Shown: positions 24,319 through 34,006 of the stretch, in pieces
Position numbering within the stretch: the first letter of the stretch is position 1
Layout of the letters: every line of letters begins with the position of its first letter
DNA from: Cellulophaga sp. Hel_I_12
Lineage (GTDB): Bacteria > Bacteroidota > Bacteroidia > Flavobacteriales > Flavobacteriaceae
Direction: 5' to 3'
Length of the DNA: 64,000 nucleotides
Assembly: GCF_000799565.1 (NCBI RefSeq)
Contig: NZ_JUHB01000001.1
Coordinates: 1,364,001-1,428,000 of the forward strand
The notes under the pieces: generated by a model
What the model saw: only the letters and a program-made list of their open reading frames with translations
Databases searched by the model: none
What the model was told of the DNA's origin: nothing
Made by a program: the position numbers and the translations under genes

Positions 24319-27312
24319 CTAGTTCATTTTTTTTAAACTATCAAAACTAGGCGTATCCGAAGCTCTAGGATCTGCTTTTAAGGCTATTTTTTTAGTCCAA
24401 ATAGCATCTAAGCTAAAATGTTCAAACTCTTCAGTTACCCTGCCATAACAGGCATACACGCCAATACCATGTATAGGATATTTATCGACCACTTTGGTAA
24501 AATGTACCACATCGAAGTAATCGCCTTCTTGGTCTATAAACGTACTAAAACGCATATTTTGATTGTTTTTAGTTGTATTAAATCGGGTGTTTACTAAAAT
24601 ACCATACAAGCATATTTCTTTATTTTGGTATAAAGGCATATCCTTTGCTTTGGTGGTACTTGCTACTGGTTCAGAAATTAAATCAAAATAACTATAGAGC
24701 GGAAAGCCTAGTAATTCCATCTGGTCGTAAGCATCTTCTAGCCAGTTATGGCTTAATTTAGGCAATTCAAAATTTTTGTGTTTTGGTTGAAATAGGGTTG
24801 GATTGCCACTTCGTTTTTTTAAGGCATTGATCTTAAATATGGCTTGCCAATGTAGTTCGTTTTTTTCTAAGCCTGTAAAGCTAAATGCTCCTATTCTAAT
24901 GAAGATAGATAGTTGTTCTATACTAATAACCACCCGATCTATAAAATCATCAAAGTTTTTAAACATACCATACAACTGACGTTCTGTTAAAATACGTTTC
25001 ACCACTAAATTTTCCACGTTTTTTAGGTAGCCAAAACCTAAGTAAATATCTGTTCCTTTGATGGTGTTGTGATGGTCACTTTGATTGATACAGGGCGAAT
25101 GAATGTTTCCACCCCACATCCGAGCTTCGTGGATATAATGTTCTGCACTATAAAACCCACCGCCATTATTTAATACGGCTACCATAAACTCTAAGGGATA
25201 ATAACATTTTAAAAACATACTTTGGTAACTCTCTACGGCGTAAGAAGCGGAATGACCCTTGGCAAAGGCATAGCCTGCAAAACTGGCAATCTGATCCCAT
25301 ACTTCAAAAATTAAGGTGTCAGAATACCCTTTTTCACGACAATTGACGATAAATTTTTCTTCTACGCGTTTAAATTCTTCTCTAGATCTGAATTTACCAC
25401 TCATACCTCTGCGCAATACATCGGCTTCGCCTAAATCTAAGCCTGCAAACTGGTTGGCAACTTTGAGCACGTCTTCTTGATAAACCATAATACCATAGGT
25501 TTCAGGCATAATTTGTGCTAAAATGGGGTTCGCTTGTTGTCGCCTTTCAGGTTCTCGGTGCCTACGGATATATTCATTTTTCATTCCTGAACTAGAAACA
25601 CCAGGCCGAATAACCGAACTAGCTGCTACCAAGCCTAAATAATCATTCACTTTAAGTTTGCACATAAGCCCTCGCATAGCGGGCGATTCTACATAATACG
25701 CCCCAATAGCTCTTCCTTTACTGAGCAATGTATTTATAGTCTCGTCGTTCTTAAATTTTTCTATTTGAGTAATATCAATTTCAGGTTCGTTAGGTCTGTT
25801 TTCTTTAATGATGTCTATCGCTTCTTTAATTTTAGCCAAACCACGCTGCCCTAAAATATCAAACTTAAAAATACCGGCATCTTCAGCAATAATCATATCG
25901 AATTGAACCGTTGGAAAACCTTTCGGTGGTAGATCGGTTGCAGAATAATGGTGAATAGGTTTTTCTAAAATTAAAATCCCTGCGGAATGAACACTTAAAT
26001 AATTAGGAAAACCTTTAATTAAAGCACTATACTTCAATACCAGTTTACTCATCTCATCGATACCATCCATAGAAAAATGTCCTTTACACAGTTGGTCTAT
26101 TTCCTCTTTTGGAAGCCCAAATACCTTACCTAATTCTCGGATAACGGCTCTATATTTAAAGGTATTATAGGTCGCTAGTAAAGCGGTATTTTTAAACCTG
26201 CGGAATATAAAAGCAGTAACATCATCCCTATCTTTCCAGCTAAAATCGATATCAAAATCGGGGGGAGAGGCGCGATACGGATTGATAAATCGTTCAAAAT
26301 ACAAGTCTAACTCTATAGGATCCACATCGGTTATTCCGATAATATAAGCCACAATACTATTTGCTCCACTACCCCGCCCTACATGCAAATAGCCTTTAGA
26401 GTTCGCATAACTAACGATTTCATGGTTGATGAGAAAATAAGACACAAAATCCATTTCCAGTATGGTTTTCAATTCTACTGCTAAACGCTTTTTAACCGCT
26501 TCTGTAATGACAGAATAGCGTTTGGGCAATCCTGTATCGCAAAGTTGTTTTAAATACTTAAAATCACTTTCTTTTGATGCTCCGAATACCTGTTGGTTTT
26601 GAGATATTCTACTTTCCCCAAAGTCGAACTCAATAGTACATTGTGCTATTAAGTTTTCGGTATTCTCGATGATATTCGGAAACTCTTGATAGGCTTTTAG
26701 CAGCTCTTCAAGCGGGTGCATTTGTTCTGATAGCCGACCTTCTTCTGTTTGTTGTAACTTGCTAAGTAAGGTGTTATTGGCAATGGCTCGCAACAAACGA
26801 TGCGCATTAAAATCGCGCTTGTTTCGAAAAGTTACAGCTTGCTGAATCACCAATTTATCGGTATAGGTTTTGTATTTTGAAAAGGGTAGTCGTCTTAAAT
26901 TTTCAATAGAAATACCAATAAATTCGTGCGCTTTAAAATCGACTTTATTTAATTGCAGTACTTTTTCAAAGGGGTAAATGACAAAAGCTTCAGAAAACTC
27001 TGGTGCTAAATTGGGCAAAGGCTTTGATAGATGGGAAGCCTTAGAAAGAAATGTGTTTAGTTCTTGAAAACCTTGGTTGTTTTTTGCCAAACCCACATAC
27101 AATTGCTCTGCTCCTTTTCGAAAATCGATCCCTACAATGGGTCTTATTCCAAACTCAGGTGCTTTTCGGATATAATTTAAACAAGCCGATGTGTTATTAA
27201 TATCCGTTAAAGCCAAAGAAGTTACCCCATACGCTTGCGCCATTTTCAAAAGGGTCACTTCTGAAAACGTACCAAACCGCAACGAGTAATACGAATGACA
27301 ATTGAGATACAT
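24319..27312 (-). CDS. dnaE2: Error-prone DNA polymerase III alpha subunit (DnaE2/ImuC type)
   Basis: 997 aa, close to the length of DnaE2/DnaE-like translesion polymerases and shorter than replicative DnaE. The N-terminal PHP domain (YLNCHSYYSLRFGTFS...LALTDINNT) precedes the polymerase core with the catalytic PPDFDIDFSW and HVGRGSGANS, then a helix-hairpin-helix and OB-fold C-terminus. It performs translesion synthesis, usually after SOS induction. The gene starts 2 bp after the dinB stop on the same strand, so the two form an operon transcribed from the operator region at 28535-28572. Confidence 0.9.
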   Translation of the reverse strand: MYLNCHSYYSLRFGTFSEVTLLKMAQAYGVTSLALTDINNTSACLNYIRKAPEFGIRPIVGIDFRKGAEQLYVGLAKNNQGFQELNTFLSKASHLSKPLPNLAPEFSEAFVIYPFEKVLQLNKVDFKAHEFIGISIENLRRLPFSKYKTYTDKLVIQQAVTFRNKRDFNAHRLLRAIANNTLLSKLQQTEEGRLSEQMHPLEELLKAYQEFPNIIENTENLIAQCTIEFDFGESRISQNQQVFGASKESDFKYLKQLCDTGLPKRYSVITEAVKKRLAVELKTILEMDFVSYFLINHEIVSYANSKGYLHVGRGSGANSIVAYIIGITDVDPIELDLYFERFINPYRASPPDFDIDFSWKDRDDVTAFIFRRFKNTALLATYNTFKYRAVIRELGKVFGLPKEEIDQLCKGHFSMDGIDEMSKLVLKYSALIKGFPNYLSVHSAGILILEKPIHHYSATDLPPKGFPTVQFDMIIAEDAGIFKFDILGQRGLAKIKEAIDIIKENRPNEPEIDITQIEKFKNDETINTLLSKGRAIGAYYVESPAMRGLMCKLKVNDYLGLVAASSVIRPGVSSSGMKNEYIRRHREPERRQQANPILAQIMPETYGIMVYQEDVLKVANQFAGLDLGEADVLRRGMSGKFRSREEFKRVEEKFIVNCREKGYSDTLIFEVWDQIASFAGYAFAKGHSASYAVESYQSMFLKCYYPLEFMVAVLNNGGGFYSAEHYIHEARMWGGNIHSPCINQSDHHNTIKGTDIYLGFGYLKNVENLVVKRILTERQLYGMFKNFDDFIDRVVISIEQLSIFIRIGAFSFTGLEKNELHWQAIFKINALKKRSGNPTLFQPKHKNFELPKLSHNWLEDAYDQMELLGFPLYSYFDLISEPVASTTKAKDMPLYQNKEICLYGILVNTRFNTTKNNQNMRFSTFIDQEGDYFDVVHFTKVVDKYPIHGIGVYACYGRVTEEFEHFSLDAIWTKKIALKADPRASDTPSFDSLKKMN

Positions 27313-27314
27313 AC

Positions 27315-28532
27315 TTATTGTTTTCTATGTGCTAATACCATCGGAGGTTCGCCGTTAAAAGGGTTGTCAAAACGACCTATACTTTTAGCCCCCATAGAAG
27401 TGGCGCGCATAATGCTATTTTCACCGTATTTTTTTCGGATACGATCCATCGCACTATACAAACTCAACATTTCTTCGGTGTCATCGAATAAATTAATTTG
27501 ATAATTGCCGGTAACAATATCGCTAAAACGAACACCTACTAACCGAATTAATAATCGCCTTTCATACAAACGTTCAAAGAGTTCTATGATTTTAGGGATT
27601 AAAATATGATCAGCACTCGTATAGGGAATTTTGATTTGTTTGGTATAGGTTTGAAAATCTGAATAGCGCAAACGAACGGCTATACATGCCGTTAATTTAT
27701 TTGCTTTACGCAATTGATAGGCTAAGTTTTCAGCCATAGCCGTCAATGTTGTACGCAGCTGTACCATGTTGGTCGTATCTTTATCAAAGGTTCGTTCGGT
27801 TGAAATTGATTTTCGTTCATGAAAAGGAATTAAAGCAGGTCTATCAATACCATTAGCACGCTTCCAAATGGTCTGTCCGTGCTTACCTAAAGCACTTATC
27901 ATCATCTCTAAGGGCATTTCTTGTACTATTTGCACTTTGGTGATGCCTAAATTTCGCAAGGTCTGATAGGTCTTTGTTCCCACTGCAGGAATTTTCTGAA
28001 TAGACAAAGGGGCTAAAAACTGCTTTTCTAATCCAACATCTACCCGCATTTGGTTGTTGGGTTTGGCTTCTCCTGTGGCTACTTTAGATACTATTTTATT
28101 GGTAGATAAACCAAAAGAAATAGGCAATCCTGTTTCTTTGATGATGGTATTTCGCAATTCTGTCGCAAACTTATAGGTGCCAAAAAATTGATCCATTCCG
28201 GTTAAGTCCGCATAAAATTCATCGATACTGGCTTTTTCAAAAACGGGAACACGTTCTTTGATGATTTCGGTGACGGTTTGTGAATGTTTGGTATAGGTGC
28301 TAGAGTTTCCTCTAATAACGGTAGCTTCGGGACAAAGTTGTCGTGCTAATTTCATCGACATTCCCGAATGAATCCCAAATTTTCGAGTTTCATAACTACA
28401 CGCTGCTACGACTCCACGATCGCCAATGCCACCCACCAAAAGTGGCCGTTTTAATAATTTGGAATCAATAAGCCTTTCGCAAGACACAAAAAAAGTATCT
28501 AAATCAAGATGTAAAATCGCTTCTGTTTTCAT
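27315..28532 (-). CDS. dinB: Y-family DNA polymerase IV
   Basis: Y-family translesion polymerase, 405 aa from the ATG at 28532 (MKTEAILHLDLDTFF). An upstream in-frame ATG at 28550 would add six residues, but that extension lies over an inverted repeat, and DinB proteins normally begin at MKTEAIL-like sequence. The metal-binding residues are intact (HLDLDTFF and ASIDEFYAD), so it is an active polymerase, unlike the inactive ImuB usually paired with ImuC/DnaE2. The little-finger domain is complete. It is the first gene of the dinB-dnaE2 operon and divergent from the SRAP gene. Confidence 0.9.
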   Translation of the reverse strand: MKTEAILHLDLDTFFVSCERLIDSKLLKRPLLVGGIGDRGVVAACSYETRKFGIHSGMSMKLARQLCPEATVIRGNSSTYTKHSQTVTEIIKERVPVFEKASIDEFYADLTGMDQFFGTYKFATELRNTIIKETGLPISFGLSTNKIVSKVATGEAKPNNQMRVDVGLEKQFLAPLSIQKIPAVGTKTYQTLRNLGITKVQIVQEMPLEMMISALGKHGQTIWKRANGIDRPALIPFHERKSISTERTFDKDTTNMVQLRTTLTAMAENLAYQLRKANKLTACIAVRLRYSDFQTYTKQIKIPYTSADHILIPKIIELFERLYERRLLIRLVGVRFSDIVTGNYQINLFDDTEEMLSLYSAMDRIRKKYGENSIMRATSMGAKSIGRFDNPFNGEPPMVLAHRKQ

Positions 28533-28534
28533 TT

Positions 28535-28572
28535 TGGATAAAATCCACATATTTGGATTATTTCCAAAATTA
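28535..28572 (-). promoter_or_regulatory. Palindromic operator over the dinB-dnaE2 promoter
   Basis: TTTGGA (28552-28557) and TCCAAA (28563-28568) form a perfect 6-bp inverted repeat with a 5-bp spacer. It overlaps a minus-strand -7 box TAATTTTG (28572 down to 28565), an exact TAnnTTTG match. A second repeat with the same core, TGGAT-AAA-ATCCA (28535-28547), lies just downstream, before the start codon chosen at 28532. This suits repression by an SOS-type repressor of a mutagenesis cassette. Which protein binds is unknown. Confidence 0.55.
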
Positions 28573-28680
28573 AATAATAATCGAGTTCAAAATAGAAGTT
28601 TAACAGTTTACTTTTCAACAAGTTTAATTTGCCTCTAGTTCTTTTAAATTTTGTATTTTAAAGCTTTAAAACAAGCCTAC

Positions 28681-29433
28681 ATGTGTTACGGAACTAGAGT
28701 CACCCAAAAAGCAAAGGAATTAGAGACTTTTTATAAGGTTGAAGCTATTTATGGAAGTTTAGAACAAGACACTGAATTAATCTATGCTTACGCTAATGGT
28801 TTTGCGCACCCTACGATGTGGATTATTCCACAACAAAAAAGCAAACACATGATACCCGTTATGTGGGGATTGATCCCCTCTTACGAATTGGGTGCTAATG
28901 CTAAGGCATATTATCAAAAGACTAGCCCTTATGGGTCCGGATTAAATGCACGTTCAGAAAAATTATTTGAATCGAACAACTATAAAAATAGTGTATTCAC
29001 CAAACGTTGTATTATTCCTGTAGATGGTTTTTACGAACCACATACCGCTAAGAAAAATGGAAAAGATTTTAAAGTGCCTTTTTACTTTCATCGTAAAAAC
29101 GAAAACCCTATTCACTTAGCGGGTATTTATGCCATCACCAAAGATAAAATGATCACGTTTAGCATTCTTACCAAAGAAGCCACTCCCCTGTTTGCAAAGA
29201 TTCACAATAAAAAAAATAGGCGTCCTGTTATTTTACAAGATGACCATATTGATGTTTGGTTGAATGATTCCTTAAAAGAAAATGACATTTTAAATGTAAT
29301 TCATGATGACTTGCCTGATACCTCCTTACATGCGTATCCTATAAGTAAAGCGCTGTATAAGAGAAATACTGAAGTGGATCCTGTTGCTGTTATTCAGCCT
29401 TTTCATTATGATGAAGTGATGATTGAGTATTAA
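28681..29433 (+). CDS. SOS response-associated peptidase (SRAP/HMCES/YedK family)
   Basis: 250 aa starting MCYGTRV at 28681; this start is fixed because Cys2 must become the N-terminal residue that forms a DNA-protein crosslink with abasic sites. Other family residues are visible: N and R in GLNARSEK, the glutamate in IIPVDGFYEP, and the histidine in LFAKIHNKKNRRPV. It shields abasic sites in single-stranded DNA. Divergent to dinB-dnaE2 and probably sharing its damage control through the intervening operator region, a common linkage in bacteria. Confidence 0.9.
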   Translation: MCYGTRVTQKAKELETFYKVEAIYGSLEQDTELIYAYANGFAHPTMWIIPQQKSKHMIPVMWGLIPSYELGANAKAYYQKTSPYGSGLNARSEKLFESNNYKNSVFTKRCIIPVDGFYEPHTAKKNGKDFKVPFYFHRKNENPIHLAGIYAITKDKMITFSILTKEATPLFAKIHNKKNRRPVILQDDHIDVWLNDSLKENDILNVIHDDLPDTSLHAYPISKALYKRNTEVDPVAVIQPFHYDEVMIEY

Positions 29434-29527
29434 GGATATAAAAGATATATCTTAAATTAGCAGTATATAAAACATATGTTCTATATATTATTACCAACAA
29501 TTATCAAATAAATCAAGCTAGCATCAA

Positions 29528-30791
29528 ATGAAAAAAAAAGTTCAAAATTTATTATAATAGACTTCGCGAGCAGCTATGGTTTAGACCCCTACTATTTTGT
29601 TTGTTTTCAGTTGCTGGAGCTTTAGTCGCTCATCAAGCCGATGGAATTGGAATTAATGACCTTGTTCCCAATATTGATACTGAATCAATTGAAGGCCTTT
29701 TAGATACTATTTCAGCGAGCATGTTGGTCATATCCATATTTGCTGTTGCATCAATGCTTTCCGCATTCTCGTCAGCAAGTGGTACCGCAACCCCAAGATC
29801 TTTCAAAATTGTAGTCACAGATGATGTATCGCAGAATGCACTGTCGATTTTTATCGGCGCATTCATATTTAGTATCGTTGCTACAATAGCACTTGATAAT
29901 GGATATTATGAAAAAGCAGGTAGATTTATTCTGTTTTTGCTCACATTATTATTATTTGCAGTTGTTATACTTACCTTTTTAAGATGGGTAGATAGAATTT
30001 CAAGATTAGGACGTTTAGAGCACACCATACATCAAGTAGAAACAGTTGCATCGAGATGTTTATCCACATATATAAAACATCCTTATCTAAAAGCTCACCC
30101 AATAAAAAATAAGTTCAATAATGGAGAAGCAATCTTCGCAGATTCTATTGGATACGTTCAACATATCAATTTGGAGTCCTTACAAATACTGGCTCAAGAA
30201 AAAGGGTTTAGAATTCAACTAAATTGTCTTCCGGGTAAGTTTGTCCATAAAAATTTTGCTATTGCACACATTAGTACAGACCATAATTTGGATATTAATC
30301 AGATTCAAAAAAGCATAAACAATGCTATTCTTGTAGGTCAAACAAGATTATTTGATGAAGATCCCAGATTTGGATTGATATCATTGACTGAAATTGCAAG
30401 TAGAGCCTTATCCCCTGGCATTAATGACCCTGGAACGGCAATCCAAATTATTGGTAGCCATGAAAGATTGTTTTTTTTATGGCAGGAAGCAATGGAAAAT
30501 AGCAATGATGAAACGGTAGCCTATGATCGTGTAGAAGTACCTAAAATCTCAATTCAAGATTTCTTTGATGATGCTTTCAGACCAATTGCTAGAGAAGGTG
30601 CCGATAATATTGAGGTGATGCTGAGATTACAGAAAGCATTGACATCCATAGAGACCCTTACTAATCCAGAATTAAAAGAAGCTGCCATACAACATTCCAT
30701 AAAGGCTTACAATAGAGCTGCAACAGAAATAAAATTTAAAGACGATCTCGCTATTTTAAGAGCACATTGTTTATTTAATAAAAATCAATAA
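29528..30791 (+). CDS. DUF2254 membrane protein with out-of-frame start at an A9 tract
   Basis: About 420 aa of DUF2254, a predicted inner-membrane protein of unknown function with N-terminal membrane helices (about SMLVISIFAVASMLS and IFIGAFIFSIVATIA) and a soluble C-terminal domain. The open frame begins with coding-like residues at 29532 (KKKFKIYYNRLREQLWFRP), matching the family's N-terminus, but the only ATG, at 29528, is followed by nine A and is one base out of frame. Eight A would restore it. This may be a sequencing error, phase variation or slippage. A TTG at 29601 would be a truncated start. Confidence 0.75.
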
Positions 30792-31095
30792 ACAAAGATA
30801 AAAGCACAATACCATCAATAATTCATCGCTTGGTCACTACCAACTACCAAACATTTCGGCAGAATATTCTACTGGCCTACAAGAAGGTCTGTGATTTATT
30901 TATCTAATTTAAAGAATAACAAACTTAAGATGTGTTTAATTCATTGCTAGGTCACTGCCAACTTAAGAACATAGCTGCGGACGTTCTATCTCTAATTTTT
31001 TTTGTTAACTTTAGTACTTAAACCCCACAACTAATCTTATACCAACATCTTAGCGGTCATTATGAAAGACAAAACCAATTTTTAAATAAAAAATT
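30792..31095. other. Intergenic stretch with direct repeat and likely promoter
   Basis: Two imperfect copies of a 26-bp sequence (AATTCATCGCTTGGTCACTACC-like) begin near 30820 and 30937. A -7-like box TAACTTTAG at 31006-31014 after a T-run is a fair promoter for the acylase gene that starts at 31096. No gene seen. Confidence 0.4.
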
Positions 31096-33183
31096 ATGAA
31101 AATCAAACTTCTTTTTACGCTTAGTGTAGTTTCTTTTTTAATCGCCTCATGTGCTCAACCTGAAAAAATACAAACTAAAATTGCATGGGATACTTGGGGT
31201 GTTCCGCATATCACGGCAACTACCACCGAAGAATTGTTTTTTGCCCAAGGATGGGCTCAAATGCATAATCATGCTAACCTTATTTTAGAACTATATGGCA
31301 GCTCTAGAGGAAAGGGTGCCGAATATTGGGGTGAGGAGAAAGTCGAAAATGATAGGCTTATTCATACCCTTGGTTTTGACGAATTGGCCGATGATTGGGA
31401 AAAAAAACAAGACCCCGAAATCAAAACCATCTATACTGCTTTTATAAATGGAATGAATGCTTATGTAGCTGCTTATCCGGATGCCGTGGATGAAAAAAAT
31501 AAAGTTGTGCTGCCATTAACCACAAAGGACATGAACATGCACAGTATGTATGTTATTTTCACTCGTTTCATTGGTGGAAATGATCTGGGGCGTGTACAAG
31601 AATGGCCTGATATGGGTTCAAATACCTATGCTATTGCACCAAAGCGTTCGGCTTCAGGTAAGGCCATGTTGGTTCAAAATCCGCATTTACCTTGGTGGAA
31701 AGAATTTTTATTCTTTGAGTCACATTTAAATTTAAATGGGAAAAACATGTACGGTTCAACACTCGTAGGCTTCCCTGGTATTGCAATTGGTTTTAATGAA
31801 AACCTTGGTTGGAGTCATACCGATAATACCATTGACAATGCCGATACCTACGAACTAGAACTGAAAGACGGGGGATATGTATTAGATGGTGAACGAAAAG
31901 AATTTGAGGCCTCATCAAAAATTATCAAAATAAAACAAGACGATGGCACCACGATAGACCAAGAAATCGCCCTGATGAAAACGGTTCATGGTCCTGTGGT
32001 AAATACATCGGAAAATAAGGTTTTGGCATTACGTATGGTCGGCTTGGATAGGCCAAATATGTTTTTACAATGGTGGCGTATGATTAATAGTTCCACTTTT
32101 GATGAATTTGAGGATGCTCTGAAAATGGCTCAAATACCTTTTTGGAATGTGATGTATGCCGATAAGCAAGGTGAAATTTTCTATGTATTCAATGGCCTAG
32201 TTCCTAAACGAACTACGGATGCCTGGGATTATTGGGACCGCGTTATTCCTGGTGGAAAATCGGAGGATATCTGGACAGAAGTTCATGATTATGCCGACCT
32301 GCCCAAAGTAAAAAATCCTGTCGGAGGTTGGCTTCAAAATGCCAATGATCCCCCATGGACTAGTACGATACCAATGACCCTAAATCCTAAAGATTATCCT
32401 GGCTATATGGCTCCTCAATACATGCCTTTTAGACCACAGCGCTCAGCGAGAATGCTTATGGAGGATGAATCAATAACTTTTGACGAACTAGTAGAATACA
32501 AACTTTCAACCCGACTAGAATTTGCAGATAGAATTTTAGATGATTTATTTGCTGCCGTTGATAATTCTGATTCCGAAAAAGCAAAAGAAGCAAAAAAAGT
32601 ACTGGAAAATTGGGATAGAGCAGCTAATGCTAACAGTAAAGGCATGCTTTTATTTTACAGTTGGGCAAGCAAATTTAATGCAAGTAGGAGCGCTAATTAT
32701 ACCGAACAATGGAGTATAGACTCTCCAAACACAACGCCAGATGGTATTGCAGACCCAGATAGAGCGGTTGGATTATTGGAACAGGCCGCCATCGAAATCG
32801 AAACCAAATTTGGACGTTTAGACACCGAATGGGGAGATTATTTTCGAATAAACTATAATGGCATAAATCTACCAGCAAATGGGATAGATGGTTCAATGGG
32901 CGTTTTTCGAGTGGCCTGGCCTGGTGGAGCTAATGATACTAATATGTTTGTAGGTGGCGGAGATTCATGGGTCGGTGTCATTGAGTTCGGTGATAAAGTG
33001 CGAGCAAAAGTCTTACTATCTTATGGTAATGCAACTCAAAAAGACTCCCCGCATAATGGTGACCAGTTAGAATTGTTTTCTAAGAAAGAATTGCGTGATG
33101 CTTGGTTTACAAAAGCTGAAGTTGAATCAAATACTGCCCGGATTGAGGTAAAAACTGAGAATGGATTTCGTGAACAAAAATAA
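31096..33183 (+). CDS. Penicillin acylase family lipoprotein (Ntn hydrolase)
   Basis: 695 aa. A lipoprotein signal (LIASCAQ) places it on the envelope. The fold is that of penicillin/acyl-homoserine-lactone acylases: an N-terminal alpha chain (WGVPHITATT, FAQGWAQMHNHANLILE), then the autocleavage point with nucleophile S175 in MGSNTYAIAP, then a long beta chain with NPHLPWW and the HTDNTIDNADTYEL segment. These enzymes hydrolyse amide bonds of acylated substrates, including AHL signals in some members. The substrate here is not predictable. A stand-alone gene. Confidence 0.85.
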   Translation: MKIKLLFTLSVVSFLIASCAQPEKIQTKIAWDTWGVPHITATTTEELFFAQGWAQMHNHANLILELYGSSRGKGAEYWGEEKVENDRLIHTLGFDELADDWEKKQDPEIKTIYTAFINGMNAYVAAYPDAVDEKNKVVLPLTTKDMNMHSMYVIFTRFIGGNDLGRVQEWPDMGSNTYAIAPKRSASGKAMLVQNPHLPWWKEFLFFESHLNLNGKNMYGSTLVGFPGIAIGFNENLGWSHTDNTIDNADTYELELKDGGYVLDGERKEFEASSKIIKIKQDDGTTIDQEIALMKTVHGPVVNTSENKVLALRMVGLDRPNMFLQWWRMINSSTFDEFEDALKMAQIPFWNVMYADKQGEIFYVFNGLVPKRTTDAWDYWDRVIPGGKSEDIWTEVHDYADLPKVKNPVGGWLQNANDPPWTSTIPMTLNPKDYPGYMAPQYMPFRPQRSARMLMEDESITFDELVEYKLSTRLEFADRILDDLFAAVDNSDSEKAKEAKKVLENWDRAANANSKGMLLFYSWASKFNASRSANYTEQWSIDSPNTTPDGIADPDRAVGLLEQAAIEIETKFGRLDTEWGDYFRINYNGINLPANGIDGSMGVFRVAWPGGANDTNMFVGGGDSWVGVIEFGDKVRAKVLLSYGNATQKDSPHNGDQLELFSKKELRDAWFTKAEVESNTARIEVKTENGFREQK

Positions 33184-33326
33184 CCAAAGGCTGAAAATTG
33201 CTATAAACAATTGCCTTGGTTTTCTTTGTTTGGAAATTTAATCACTAATCCATGCAACTATGCATACCCAAACACCTTGTCGCACATTTTGATCCGTCCT
33301 AGATAAAGGCTATATAATAAATTCCT

Positions 33327-33334
33327 TATCTTTA
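33327..33334 (+). promoter_or_regulatory. Probable -7 box of the gene at 33367
   Basis: TATCTTTA fits the Bacteroidota TAnnTTTG box in seven of its eight positions and lies 32 bp before the start codon in an otherwise empty gap. A -33 TTG is not obvious. Confidence 0.35.
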
Positions 33335-33366
33335 TAATCAACTAATAATCAATTAAATATAAAATT

Positions 33367-33885
33367 ATGAAAACAAAATTGACATTTGTAATGATTATAA
33401 TTTTCGGAATTGTAATTATAAGTTGCAAACAAAAGGAAGAAAAAGTAGACGTTGCAGAGGTGAAAATAGATTTAATTAATGATGAATTTCCTGAAGCAAA
33501 ACAAGAATTATTGGAAACCTGGGGCGCCATTGTGCAAAGCCTTAAGGATGGAGACATGGACAAACTAATTGCGTTTCATGCCTACAGTCCAAAGTTTACT
33601 GAATTTAAAAATGGAGCAGCACGCAATGGAAGTGAAGCTAATGAAGAATTTGAACGCAATACTTTTGGAGCTGTCACCGAAGTGGTGAAATTCGACACTA
33701 AAGATATGATGGTTGCAGTGTATGGTGATGTAGCCAACGTAACCTTTCATTCTGATTTTCATCTTAAATTTGGCGAGGACCTTGTGGTTGTAAACGACCA
33801 AATTTCATTGTTATTCGTAAAGACCGATAAAGGATGGAAAATTGTAAGTGAACATCATTCTCCTCTGAAAATAGAAGAAAGCTAA
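33367..33885 (+). CDS. NTF2-like (SnoaL/DUF4440-type) lipoprotein
   Basis: 172 aa with a lipoprotein signal ending VIISCKQ. The mature part (about 45-170) matches the cone-shaped NTF2/SnoaL-like fold: helix ETWGAIVQSLKDGDMDKLIAFHAYSPKFTEF, then strands with DVANVTFHSDFHLKF and a final LLFVKTDKGWKIVSEHHS. Such proteins bind small ligands or act as isomerases or cyclases. No specific role can be assigned. It has its own promoter-like box. Confidence 0.7.
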   Translation: MKTKLTFVMIIIFGIVIISCKQKEEKVDVAEVKIDLINDEFPEAKQELLETWGAIVQSLKDGDMDKLIAFHAYSPKFTEFKNGAARNGSEANEEFERNTFGAVTEVVKFDTKDMMVAVYGDVANVTFHSDFHLKFGEDLVVVNDQISLLFVKTDKGWKIVSEHHSPLKIEES

Positions 33886-34006
33886 AAACGTGCTACAACC
33901 ATGTACATAGGGCATAGCAATTAAGGGAATATTGCAAAAACATACATACCTTAGCTGTCATACAAGAAAATTTTTTGAATTTCTTTAAAAGAATGAATCC
34001 GATTAC

